Notes: generated by a model from the sequence alone, not told the origin. A stretch of 64,000 bases of DNA from Aplectana chamaeleonis (GCA_029168955.1 JAPDOI010001226.1:124001-188000); one strand, 5' to 3'. Counted from the first letter of the stretch, positions 45,348 through 54,686 are shown. Numbers and translations are program-made.

Positions 45348-45897
45348 CTCTGAGAGTTTTGGCCGCGAAATAGCCGGGAAATAGCCCACCAGGCTCCGTA
45401 GCGGCTCCTGGTGGGCTGTTTATCGGCTATTTCGCGGCTATTTCTCGGCTTTTCACGGAACGGACAAGAAGTAGCCAAGAAGAAGTCGAGATATAAACGA
45501 GAAATACTCAGAAGTAAATGAAATTGACCAAGGCGCAATCGTCGCCGGCTCGCCGAGCCACCATCTGGGGCCGCCGGCTGTTGCGCGGGGCCTCCAGAAG
45601 CTGAACGAGGTCCAAGCATCTCAAACTTGGGTAATTGAACCGACGGTGGTGCTGACATGAGATTCATGCCTCTGGAATGCTCCGAATATCTACCGGGAGA
45701 GCATTATTTCCCGGCTATTTCGCGGCGAGCATTATTTGGCGGCTATATTGCGGCGAGCATTATTTAGCGGATATTTCTCGGCTATTTCGCGGCTATTTCT
45801 CGGCGAGCATTATTTGGCGGCTATTTAGCGGCTATTACGCGGCAAGTAGACACTTTTCGGCTATTTCGCGGCTATTTCTCGGTCAAAACTCTCAGAG
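45348..45897. mobile_element. CTCTGAGAG MITE nested in the foldback's left arm
   Basis: Same termini and GGCTATTTC(G/T)CGG repeats as 8261-8698. The uninterrupted right arm (CCCAGTTAGAGCAGA) supplies the empty site, implying a 2-bp AA duplication. Confidence 0.85.
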
Positions 45898-46365
45898 AAC
45901 TGGGGCTATCAATTTTATCTTCTAATATGATCTTTTTGCTCATAATGTCGGTAAAATGAAGTGTGTTGCAGAATTATAACGCGAATGTACACCGATGAGG
46001 AAGATTATTCATCAATATTGACAATCTGCGAATTTTTGTCTCTACCTAAACTCGTTCACTTTCTTCGTCGTTTTCGATACTCACTTGGTGATTTTTGTAT
46101 TTCAAAGGATTGGTACATAGTTCATTTATAAAAAGGAAAATTGTCACATAGTGATCGAAGATCTATCATATGAGGTCCCGAAAGGGGTCTATCAGGAGCG
46201 AGGAAAAAAAGTATTGGAAAAGTATTGCCGATTACAATACAGGCCGTTTAAGAAATTGTGATGATTAGCTCTAGTCATCTATTGAGATGGGAATCTTGAA
46301 AAAGACTTATTGAGATAAGAGTATCACTGAATGATATCATAGCACGCACATTAGGCGACATTCTG

Positions 46366-46767
46366 GGGCGGCATGCATGAACGCTGTGATGTGAAGGTCA
46401 GGAAGCCGCTCCGCGTCCTATGCGCGCAGCGTGGAGCCACGGGACGGCCCCGAAATGCATGGCGTAAATTGGGGTGTCGCGGACGTAAATGCACTTTCCA
46501 ACGCAAACTTTACGCGCGCGATTTCTGTCATCCCAGTCGCGCTTGCCTCCAATTCTTGAGATGCATGAATGACAAAAAAGTACCAGAGAGCGACTGGAAT
46601 GACAGAAAAATGCCGCTTGGCGTAGAGTTTACTGTAGAAGGTGCATTCACGTCCGCGACGCACCAATTTACGCCATGCATTTCGGGACCGTCCCGTGGTT
46701 CGACGCTACGCGCATAGAACGCAGAGCGGCTCCCTAACCATCTTCGCAGCGTACATGCATGCCGCCC
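46366..46767. mobile_element. Palindromic element GGGCGGCATGCATG nested in the foldback's left arm
   Basis: Ends GGGCGGCATGCATGAACGCTG and TACATGCATGCCGCCC. The two halves mirror each other (GGAGCCACGGGACGGCCCCG with GGACCGTCCCGTGGTTCGAC; GCGCGCGATTTCTGTCATCC with GGAATGACAGAAAAATGCCG). The right arm of the foldback shows the empty site. Confidence 0.85.
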
Positions 46768-47950
46768 TGAGGCTCAACGCTCAAGAAATTAGGGGAAATG
46801 TCAAGAAATTTTATATAGAAACACGGGTGAATTTGTGGGTTCATTCTCCTGAAGAATTCTTATAGAGCTTTCTCAGGTATCACTCAGCACTGCCAAGCGT
46901 CGACACACTGACTCCGGGCTCTTTCCATGTCGTCCCGTCCCATCGAATGGCTCCTGATGGGAGCAAGGCATCAGAAGACCAGGCTAGTGTAGATGGCGGA
47001 GCATCTTTACCCGACTCCATTTTAATGGGAAAAAGTAGTTTTCTAAGCTGAATCTGGTGCTACAAGGGAACGAGGCGTAGATTCAGTCGGAAAAACTACT
47101 TTTTCCATTGTTGTGGAGTCAAGTGGGGATGCTCCGTCGTCCACACTACCCTGGCCTTCTGATGCCTTGCTCCCATCAAAAGCCATTCGATGGGGCGACT
47201 TGGAAAGAGTCCGGACGCTTGGCAGTATTGAATGATACTTGAGAAACCCCTATAAGAAATCTCCAAGTAAATAAACCCACAAATTTACTCGTGTTTTTTT
47301 TATAAAATTTCTTGAGATTTCCTCTAATGTCTTGAGCGTTGAGCCTCTTGAGCCTCAGAATTTCGCCTAATGTGCGTGCTATGATATCATTCAGTGATAC
47401 TCTAATCTCAATAAGCCTTTTTCAAAAGTCCTATCTCAATAGATGACTAGGGGTAACCATCAAAAATTTTTAAACGGCCTGTATTGTGATCGCCAATACT
47501 TTTCCAATACCTTTTTTCCTCGCTCCTGATAGACCCCTTTTCGGACCTCATATGATAGATCTTTGATCACTATGTGACAAATTCCTATTTCTAAATGAAC
47601 TGCCAATCCTTAGAAATAGAAAAATCACCAAGTGAGCATCGAAAACGACGATGAAAGTGAACGAGTTTAGGTAGAGACAAAAAGTCGCAGATTGTCAATA
47701 TTGATAAATAATCTTCCTCATCGATGTACATTCGCGTTATAATCCTGCAACACACTTCAATATATCGGCATTATGAGCGAAAATATCATATCAGAAGATA
47801 AATTTGATAGCCCCAGTTAGAGCAGATATTTTTGGAAAAAAGCCGATGTCAATAGATTTATGACCGCTACTGCAGACCTTTCACCAATTTAAGTCCAGTG
47901 GAGAGACGGGGCCCCGGCGGCAGGTCGTCACTCGCAATCCGCTGTCCATT

Positions 47951-48539
47951 CTCAGGAAACCACCGCATTCAATGCGTGTCGAATATGCATTCAATTCGAG
48001 TGACCACACCCATCGAAAGGCTCCATCACAGGGGCACGTGCTCCAAACAGCGGCACATGCTGCAAAATCTCATAGCAGGAGCATGTGCCGCCAAGTTCAA
48101 TCGCAGGGGTACTTGCTGCAAGGTAGTCCAGCGCTATCGTGGCAGCACACAGACGCGACGCGGCTGGCACACCAACGTGCGACGCGGCCAGCCCGCCGAG
48201 CACCATCTGGGGCCGTCAACGATTGGACGAGGCCTCTAGCGGCCGGGCGGGTAAAGTACCGCAAACTTGGGTAATTGAACCGGCGAAGCTGCCGACCTCT
48301 CAGTTCCGTCTCAGGAGTGCATCGTATACTTTCCTTTTTTAGATAATAGTTTTGTCATCGAGTTGAATGTGTATGATGAACGCATTGGACGGCTTATTTG
48401 TTGGGGGCACGTGCTGTAATTTCAAACACAATAGGAGCACGTGCTCCCCTAGCAGCACGTTCCCTGACTGTTCTCGAAACCACCTTGTCTTCGAGTTGAA
48501 TGCATATTCGACACGCATTGAATGCGGCGAATGCCTGAG
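47951..48539. mobile_element. MITE with GCACGTGC palindromes, copy 3, inside a gene
   Basis: Same ends as the copies at 9.7 and 15.0 kb, with GGGGCACGTGCTCC and GGAGCACGTGCTCC palindromes. On the minus strand the open frame of the exon at 48541-48696 runs directly into this element, and flanking bases (AA on each side, minus strand) fit a 2-bp duplication. So it seems to have landed in, and altered the end of, a coding exon. Confidence 0.8.
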
Positions 48540-48540
48540 T

Positions 48541-49420
48541 TGGTGTAGCGAATGCCGCGCGGCCACCGCTAATGATCGCGGCTGGTCCATTCGCTCGACT
48601 ATATTTGGCGAGAGGTCTATATGAACTTCTTCGAATGGTAGCTCAATTGTTTTGTGTTTTTGGTTTAAAAAATGCTGGATTTTTTCTGTTGCTTCTGAAA
48701 GCATAACTATCAGGGCTATATAATAATTATATGCATACCTTGAATATCAGTATCGGATTTCAAGGTGCAGTACAGATGTTCAGTACATATCACTGCTCTA
48801 CAAGTGGTGTATCGGGAGGGAAATGACGTCTAGTTATGTATGTATAATGAAAACTGTCATTAAAATATCATATCCTTACCCAGGGTTCCCACGTTTCTCC
48901 ACCCATAGCTCTTGCATTAAACGCAGACATAACTTCTTTCAGCCCTAACTGTACCTAATGGCCAATTTTGTTCAAAAGGTGTGCCAGGGGGTATGGGTAT
49001 GGCCGGATGGCCTGTTGACCACACATAATCATCGATATTGGCCTGGTCATTGCCACCCACGGTTCACACCAATTCTGCCACAAATTTTCCGCCGGTTGCC
49101 TCCAAACGTACTTTTCTTTGATACCTGGCGCATACTTGATCTAAATCTGAGAATTTCTGCGACTAAATGCGTCTTTTCATTCTTACGATGTTCACTTTTC
49201 AACGCCTTGTAGTGAGTCCTCATAGTGAAAGTTGCTTTTTCTCTCACCACTTCTCATGTGAAATTCAATCCAGTGCACATACTTTGACACTCCGAAGCGT
49301 TACGTACAAACATATTTATAATATTTAGATTTACATTGTTTTGAAAATTATTCAAACCCCCTAACTTCAGATGCGGCCCAAATATGGAGACGGGATTGTA
49401 TTCTGATGTCATGCTAAATT
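48541..49420 (-). CDS. Three exons of an unrecognised gene, last one cut by a MITE
   Basis: Minus strand: exon 49283-49420 (acceptor TTGACAG, donor CAAA|GTATGTG), exon 48880-48944 (acceptor CAGTTAG, donor TGG|GTAAGG; encodes LKEVMSAFNARAMGGETWEP) and an exon running from about 48696 to the MITE at 48540. The first two agree in phase (1 then 2). The third is a long open stretch with KIQHFLNQKHKTIELPFEEV and HIDLSPNIVERMDQPRSLAV, coding-like, but its phase does not follow directly from the second exon, so a small exon may be missing or the third belongs elsewhere. It lies between the main chitinase block and the isolated GH18 exon, on the same strand. No family recognised. Confidence 0.45.
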
Positions 49421-49824
49421 CTGTCAAATTTCCATTCAAGGTTCAAATTTACCTCTCGCGGAAGAGTTATTTCCGTGAGTTTAAATAAGTTTTTCTAATT
49501 TTTTGCATTTTTGTTTTTTTTTTGTGAAAATTTTGCGCTGATTTCGCGACTTTCACAAAAAAATTTCCACATGAGGTCTATCCGAATGAGACTGTCCGCG
49601 CAAGCGGTCGGTGGGCGTGTCGAGCAACCGTCGCGTGGGCATTTTTTTTTTGGACGAACTTGAACGGCTGTAGACAGCTGACTGAAATATCCTTCACTAT
49701 TCCTTGAATACATATTGCTGCTCTTCGATTCAAAATTCCGAAAAATGTCTTTTTGAGGGTCGCTGAACACGCACGCGGACTGCGTCGGTGGTCAATCATA
49801 GTCGGATCGACTTTACGTACATAT
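49421..49824. other. AT-rich stretch, nothing recognised
   Basis: Runs of T and A; no exon with good splice sites. It ends at the 8-bp duplication of the next element. Confidence 0.35.
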
Positions 49825-49832
49825 GTAAGTAG

Positions 49833-50293
49833 CAGGGGTGTGCGTTAATGGGAAATTTTTTTTTCGTCAACCGTTAACCGTTAATTTTTGAAAAAAAACC
49901 GCGTTAATCCGTTAATGCGTTAACACGTTAATTTTGCAATTCGTTAACAGTTTTGAAAACATTACCTGACCACCACGAAAATCGATAAATAACCAGACGT
50001 CCCAAAAAAAAACATGAAACACGTTCCATACCAAACACCGCAGTCAGTACACTCCAAACTTGGAAATCATCTTCATGGATTATTAATACTATCATCCAGA
50101 ACAATAAACGAATACTCTTCAAGAATAGGAATCCTGACATGCAAAAAAGCATAGATGGATGGAACATTAACCAAATAAAAATTAACGTGATTTCGGGACT
50201 TTTTCGTTAACCGTTAATCGTTAATTTTTGAAAAAAAAACCGCGGTTACCCATTAATGCGTTAACACGTTAACGTTATTAACGCACAGCCCTG
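49833..50293. mobile_element. hAT-like MITE with GTTAA repeats and perfect 8-bp duplication
   Basis: Ends CAGGGGTGTGCGTTAATG and ATTAACGCACAGCCCTG. The 8-bp duplication GTAAGTAG is perfect (49825-49832, 50294-50301). Subterminal CGTTAACCGTTAATTTTTG units and GCGTTAACACGTTAA occur at both ends. 461 bases, non-coding. Its terminal CAGGGNTGTGCG recalls the hAT-like elements at 7.1 and 28.8 kb, with a different subterminal repeat. Confidence 0.92.
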
Positions 50294-50460
50294 GTAAGTA
50301 GATCATGCATATGTATGTGACTTGACAAGGATGGAAGCTGCCTAAAAGTATTTACATAGTGTTCTACTAATTAGATGCTAAGGTGAAGCCGAAATAAAGT
50401 GGGTGTATAGGTATATAATCAAATAATCAGGTAACTATGTGAGTATATGAAAAAAGTTAC

Positions 50461-50549
50461 CTGCTCGTCGGTGAATGGTACGGTTCCCCATGATGTGATA
50501 TAGCCGACGATGCGTCGCGCGCAGGATTTGCCGGTGGCTCGAGTCTGGC
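50461..50549 (-). CDS. Isolated GH18 chitinase N-terminal exon
   Basis: One minus-strand exon (acceptor CTCATTCAG, donor GAGCAG|GTAACT) with 29 full codons: TGKSCARRIVGYITSWGTVP then FTDEQ. The RRIVGYITSWG pattern is the first beta strand of GH18 catalytic domains. It is phase-compatible with many downstream exons but lies 7.3 kb from the main chitinase block, and the piece normally between them (a THxIxAF-type segment) was not found. It is either the real start of the 38-43 kb gene across a transposon-filled intron or the relic of a second chitinase. Confidence 0.75.
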
Positions 50550-50689
50550 CTGAATGAGATTACAGAAAATGGGGAAATCTGTTACCTAAATTGTCTGCTG
50601 TATTATTCGCCATTTTCTCAATTTCAAGGAATTTAAAATTTTGCTCCAGACAACACTCTTGGGAATGGGTTTTAGCAAAGAAGCCTATG

Positions 50690-50968
50690 TATACTCTGTT
50701 TGTCTTGAATTGCACAAAACACGGTCCGCCAATAGTCCTCCAATTGGCCCGCTAGTACCGTAGTGTACGTCCACGACGCGTTCTCGCCAGACCCGGGTGG
50801 CAAGGTGGGTGATCGAGTGACGTCATGGACGAATCGACCGCCCTGCACACCGGGTGCACACCCGGGTCTGCCGCGTACGCGTCGTGGACGTACACTACGG
50901 TACTAGCGGGCCAATTAGAGGACTATTGGCGGACCGTGTTTTGTGCAATTCAAGATAAATAGAGTATA
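50690..50968. mobile_element. Long-TIR MITE (TATACTCTGTTTGTCTTGA), uninterrupted copy
   Basis: About 95-base terminal repeats mirror each other, starting TATACTCTG and ending AGAGTATA, with CACGGTCCGCCAATAGTCCT and TAGTACCGTAGTGTACGTCC. A small unpaired centre contains ACCCGGGTGGCAAGG. Reference copy for 33141-33722. Confidence 0.9.
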
Positions 50969-51212
50969 AAAGATCCCTGTTTTCATTATTTAATTGCTAT
51001 TTTTTTGGTATGGATTTATGAGGGTAATGCGGCGAATTAGCGCTGACTATCATGTCGCAAGTTGTTGAGATAAGCTGCTTTCCCTTGGCAATGCAAAAAA
51101 AAAAGTTTCTTCCAATAAGAGTCCTGAGAACGCTTCCGAAAGTTGATCTCGATGTTGTACTTGGATGCGAGGCCTCCGATCTGATGCAGGGTCAGACACT
51201 GGGGACGAAAAT
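50969..51212. other. No feature recognised
   Basis: Short stretch between two MITEs with an A-run near 51099. No exon accepted. Confidence 0.3.
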
Positions 51213-51499
51213 AGTGCTGTGCTTCTCTGCGCTAAATTCCAGTCCGCAAATGCGTCTCGACACGCTTTGCAGCCGCACGCCCCCGAGTCGAAAGAGTTTA
51301 CAGCGCCGCAGCCGCCCATCTGTCGAATATAGGTGAGTTTTAGACACTAAAAACTCAAAAATGTTGCAGAAACTGTCCAAAAAAAGTCACATCGAGTGGG
51401 ACTTTGGCGCTGAAAACTCGACCGACTCGAGCGCGTGCGGCCGCAAAGCGTGTCGAGACGCAATTGCGGACAGGAATTTGGCCCAGAGAAGCACAGTAC
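51213..51499. mobile_element. MITE with TACTGTGCTTCTCTGG ends, copy 3
   Basis: Ends GTGCTGTGCTTCTCTGCGC and GGCCCAGAGAAGCACAGTA. CGTCTCGACACGCTTTGC mirrors GCAAAGCGTGTCGAGACG. Same family as 43865 and 44780. Confidence 0.85.
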
Positions 51500-51953
51500 T
51501 CGGCTCCACGCAGTCATAAACTGCTCAATACATTCGCAGCACATTGTGCGCCATTGTAGCGAACAGGCGTCCACTGGTTTGTCGTAGGGAACGAATTGAT
51601 GAGAGCAGTTTTTCTTCTGCCTAAGCAGAAACCTTAAGTTGAATCAATGTGAACACAAAACCACGGCAGATTTTAGGGAATGCAAAGGCGCAGTAATGAT
51701 CTACACCACTTTATATATTTATTATTTCATCTATGAAAGCAGCTAGTTAAGTTGCGGCATGGTTTTGGCAAGCCGTGCACGGTATTCTGCACTTTTCTCA
51801 CTAGGGACCCGCAACTACTCGAGAAAGCCGATTTCGGCGAGGAAAATCTTAATCAATGTACTTTCAGCGACGTTTTTAAATCTGTTTGTAGCTGCTGTGA
51901 AGTTTTCTGACCCGAGTTAAATGGGTTTTCCCTGTCGGCCGCTAGGGCATCCA
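51500..51953. other. No feature recognised
   Basis: Ordinary AT-leaning sequence without a defensible exon. Confidence 0.3.
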
Positions 51954-52569
51954 CTCAGACAGTATGTGGGGGCGAATCGCTGGCATTTGGCGGGCGGATC
52001 GACATCCCCACGCCATCCGCCCGCCAGTAGTCAGCGATCCGCTCGCCAATAGCCAGCGATCCGCCCGCCACTAGCCAGCGATCCGCCCGCCAGTAGCCAG
52101 CGATCCGCCCTCGATCCCCAGTCACCTTCCAGGATCCGCCTCGAATTTGCCGAGTGAGCATTCAGTGCGATGGAGCGCCTTTTATACCCTTTGGTTTTTT
52201 CACTCTGAACATTATACTGATACCAGAAAAGGACTCGTCAATCATTGACAAGTTTCACGGAGTAAAATTTGAGCGGATGGATCGCTGGCTATCAAAGCAG
52301 TGGCGGGCGGATCGCTGGCAGGTTGCGGGCGGAACGCTGCATCTCATAGCTCAGCGGGCGGATCGCTGGCTATCAAAGTCTGCGGGCGGATCGCTGGCAG
52401 GTCGCGTGCGGATCGCCGCCATAGAGCTTGCCGGCGATCCGCCCGCTAGCGTGATCATTACCAGGTGCCGCTTTCCGCCCGCCAAACGCAGCTATCCGCC
52501 CGCAACCTGATGGTGTATCGCCTGCAGAGGCCTTGATTGCCAGCGGTCAGTCCGCACTTATTGTCTGAG
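51954..52569. mobile_element. CTCAGACA-family element rich in GGCGGGCGGATCGCTGGC
   Basis: It starts CTCAGACAGTATG and ends TTATTGTCTGAG. The left part has GCGATCCGCCCGCCAGTAGC units in one orientation, and the right part GCGGGCGGATCGCTGGCTAT units in the other, so repeats at the two ends face each other. A hairpin cassette (52121-52190, minus) and a conserved upstream block (CAATCATTGACAAGTTTCAC) lie between. Non-coding. Confidence 0.75.
52121..52190 (-). ncRNA. TATA-hairpin cassette, copy f (3' part lost)
   Basis: Minus strand: GGTATAAAAGGCGCTCC, ATGCTCACTCGGCAAATT, then CCTGGAAGGTGACTGGGGA where it runs into GCGGATCG repeats. The hairpins after GGTGAC and the U-rich motif are gone. Confidence 0.3.
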
Positions 52570-52859
52570 CACCCACCAACCGATTTTCAGTGTGTTTAGA
52601 AAAATATTTTCGGATTTTGATCAAAACTCTTTCATGAAGTTATCCAGGGTCCTGGGCAAGAAATTAAGGTTCAGTTGTCGCTCCGGAAAATTTCAATGAG
52701 AGATACGGTGGGTATGCGGTAGTTTGCTTGTTGTCTCGGATTTTGCTCAAAACCTCTCTGAGGGGCTTTTCTGGGGGTGCTAAACACAAATTAGAAGTCT
52801 ATTTTTCGATTTTTTATTCATTAGGGTGGGTTAGTGATTTGAAAATTAAAAAATAGATA
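52570..52859. other. AT-rich spacer between related elements
   Basis: No gene or repeat recognised. GATTTTGATCAAAACTCTTTC and GATTTTGCTCAAAACCTCTC show a short internal duplication. Confidence 0.35.
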
Positions 52860-53504
52860 ATAGCTGCGGATCGACCGCTGGCAATCAAGGCCTCTCCGGG
52901 CGGATCGCTGCCCATTGTGGCTTCGCCTGGCGGATCGCTGCCTGTCGTTGTCTCCGTGGGCGGATCGCTGCGTTTTGGCGGGCGGATAGCGGCACCTGGG
53001 AAAGGTGATCACCCTAGCGGGCGGATTTCCGCCACGCTCTAAAGCGGCGATCCGCCCGCCAGAGCTTTAATAGCCAGCGATCCGCCCGCCACCGCTTTGA
53101 TAGCCAGCGATCTGTCCTCTCAAATTTTACACGGTGAAACTTGTCAATCATTGACGAGTTCTTTTCTGGTATCAGTATCATGTGCAGAGTAAGCAAACCG
53201 AAGGGTATAAAAGGCGCTTCATCGTACTGAATGCTCACTCGGTATTTCGAGGCCGATCCTTCGAAGGTGACTTCAAGTCACCTTCGAAGGATCACTCAGA
53301 AGCCGGAGAATAATTTTCGGCAGCTGAGGGGATGGTCCCCACGGCTAGGGGGGGGTGGTCCCGCACACAGAGACCGTGGTGGGAATCATCAGAATAACCC
53401 ACATGTTGCATCGAGGGCGGATCGCTGGCTAATGGCGAGCGGATCGCTGGCTAATGGCGGGCGTATGGCGGGGTAATGTCGATCCGCCCGCACCTACTGT
53501 CTGA
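52860..53504. mobile_element. CTCAGACA-family element, left end clipped
   Basis: The right end is TACTGTCTGAG at 53504. The left starts inside the usual GACCGCTGGCAATCAAGGCC block, so a few terminal bases are missing. It has inward-facing GCGGGCGGATCGCTG repeats and carries the complete cassette g. Confidence 0.7.
53204..53353 (+). ncRNA. TATA-hairpin cassette, copy g (complete)
   Basis: Plus strand: GGGTATAAAAGGCGC, ATGCTCACTCGG, then the stem CTTCGAAGGTGACTTCAAG with TCACCTTCGAAGG forming one long perfect hairpin, AGAAGCCGGAGAATAATTTT, CGGCAGCTGAGGGGATGG, TCCCCACGGCTAGG and a G-run. The GGTGAC stem has been extended to CCTTCGAAGGTGAC/GTCACCTTCGAAGG. The final hairpin is GGGG-AUGG-UCCCC. 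Confidence 0.4.
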
Positions 53505-53778
53505 GTACGCTACTTGAAGAGCATTATGTCTACCGTAACCTAGTTAGCCCTTGTATGCTGAGAAACTAAGCACAGTTTCGTGCTCAGGACCACGAATGAC
53601 CTTCAGAAAAAAATTTTGAGGCAAATCGGAAAATTTTTTAAACACCATAAAAATTGCCAGACGGTACCCCTACCTTTACGTACAACTGAGCAATCCCGCC
53701 ATAAGTCGACTCAAAAAAAGTATTCTTCACTTACGCCAACTCAACATGTTTGCTGAGGGTCGAAAATGAAGTACACTC
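53505..53778. other. Spacer between related elements
   Basis: No gene or repeat recognised. Confidence 0.3.
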
Positions 53779-54630
53779 CTCAGGCAGTAGGTGCGGCTGG
53801 AGCGCCGGCTTTTGGCGGGCGGATCGCCACCCCCCCCCCCCGCCATCCGCCGGCCAGTAGCCAGCGATGCGGCCGGGAGTAGCCAGTGGTCCGCCCGCCA
53901 GTAGCCAGTGGTCCGCCCGCCAGTAGCCAGCGATCCGCCCGCCAGTAGCCAGCGATCCGCCCGCCAGTAGCTAGCAATCCGCCCACCACTAGCCAGCGAG
54001 CCGCCCGCCTTTACTCAGCGATCCTCCCTCGGTGCCACGTGTTCGTTTCCGGTGGTTCCCACCGCGGTCTCCCTGTGCGGTACCACCCCCCTAGCCGTGA
54101 GGACAATCCCCTCAGCTGACAAAATTATCCTTCGGCCTCTGAGTGATCCTTCATAGGTGACTTTAAGTCACTTTTCAGGATCGGCCTCAAAATGCCGAGT
54201 GAAAAGTCAGTGCGATGGAGCGCCTTTTATACCGTCCGGTTTGTTTACTCTGAACATGATACTGATAACAGAAAAGAACTTGTCAATGACTGACAAGTTT
54301 CACCGTGTAAAATTTGAGCGGGCGGATCGCTGGCTATCAAAGCAGTGGCGGGCGGATCGCTGGCTATCAAAGCCCTGGCGGGCGGATCGCTGGCAGGTTG
54401 CGAGCGGATCGCCGCTCTATAGCTTGCCGGCGATCCACCCGCTAGCGTGATCAACTTTCCCGGGTGCCTCTATTCGCCCGCCAAAGCGCGGGCGATCCGC
54501 CCTCTGAGACGACGAGAAGCAGCAATCCTCCCGCCGAGGCCACGATGAGCAGCGATCCGCCCGCAACTTACCGGCATACCTCCCGGAGAGGCCTTGATTG
54601 CCAGCGGTCAGTCCGCATCTACTGTCTGAG
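53779..54630. mobile_element. CTCAGACA-family element with the densest GGATCGCTGGC array
   Basis: Starts CTCAGGCAGTAGG and ends CTACTGTCTGAG. The left array has about nine CCAG(C/T)G(A/G)TCCGCCCGCCAGTAG units in tandem (53860-54020). The right part has three GGGCGGATCGCTGGCTATCA units and single diverged ones. It carries cassette h on the minus strand. No coding capacity beyond repeat artefacts. Confidence 0.75.
54085..54234 (-). ncRNA. TATA-hairpin cassette, copy h (complete)
   Basis: Minus strand: GGTATAAAAGGCGCTCC, GGCATTTTGAGGCC, a stem AAAAGTGACTTAAAGTCACC, ATGAAGGATCACTCAGAGGC, the U-rich GATAATTTTGTC, AGCTGAGGGGATTGTCCTC and the G-run. The upstream block ATTGACAAGTTCTTTTCTG is shared with copies f and g. 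Confidence 0.4.
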
Positions 54631-54686
54631 TCATTTGGAAATGTGCCCAATTTTCGAGGAAAAAACTCTGATAAAATGCGAGAAAA

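Larger units (their letters stand above)
45292..47872. mobile_element. 2.6-kb foldback element with two insertions in its left arm
   Basis: The outer ends CAGTAGCGGTCATAAATC and GATTTATGACCGCTACTG pair. The arms stay collinear inward through CAAAAATATCTGCTCTAAC, CTACCTAAACTCGTTCACTT, GGAGCGAGG(A)AAAAAAGTATTGG, ATATCATAGCACGCACATTAG and CAAGGCATCAGAAGACCAGG, to a centre near 47070. The right arm lacks 45348-45897 and 46366-46767, so both are later insertions. No long open frame suggests a transposase. Each arm is about 0.8 kb without the insertions. Confidence 0.9.

Noticed and set aside
46373..46717. Open frames on both strands sharing the end SGPSRGSTLRA
   Set aside because: The shared ending arises because the element is a palindrome; it is not a gene pair.
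49840..50290. Telomere-like interstitial repeat
   Set aside because: The CGTTAAC units are bounded by CAGGG ends and an 8-bp duplication, so they are subterminal repeats of a transposon. Nematode telomeric TTAGGC repeats are not present.
53860..54020. CRISPR-like array (regular 20-24-base repeats)
   Set aside because: The repeats are contiguous and diverged, with no unique spacers and no cas genes, and the genome is eukaryotic. They are subterminal repeats of a transposon.
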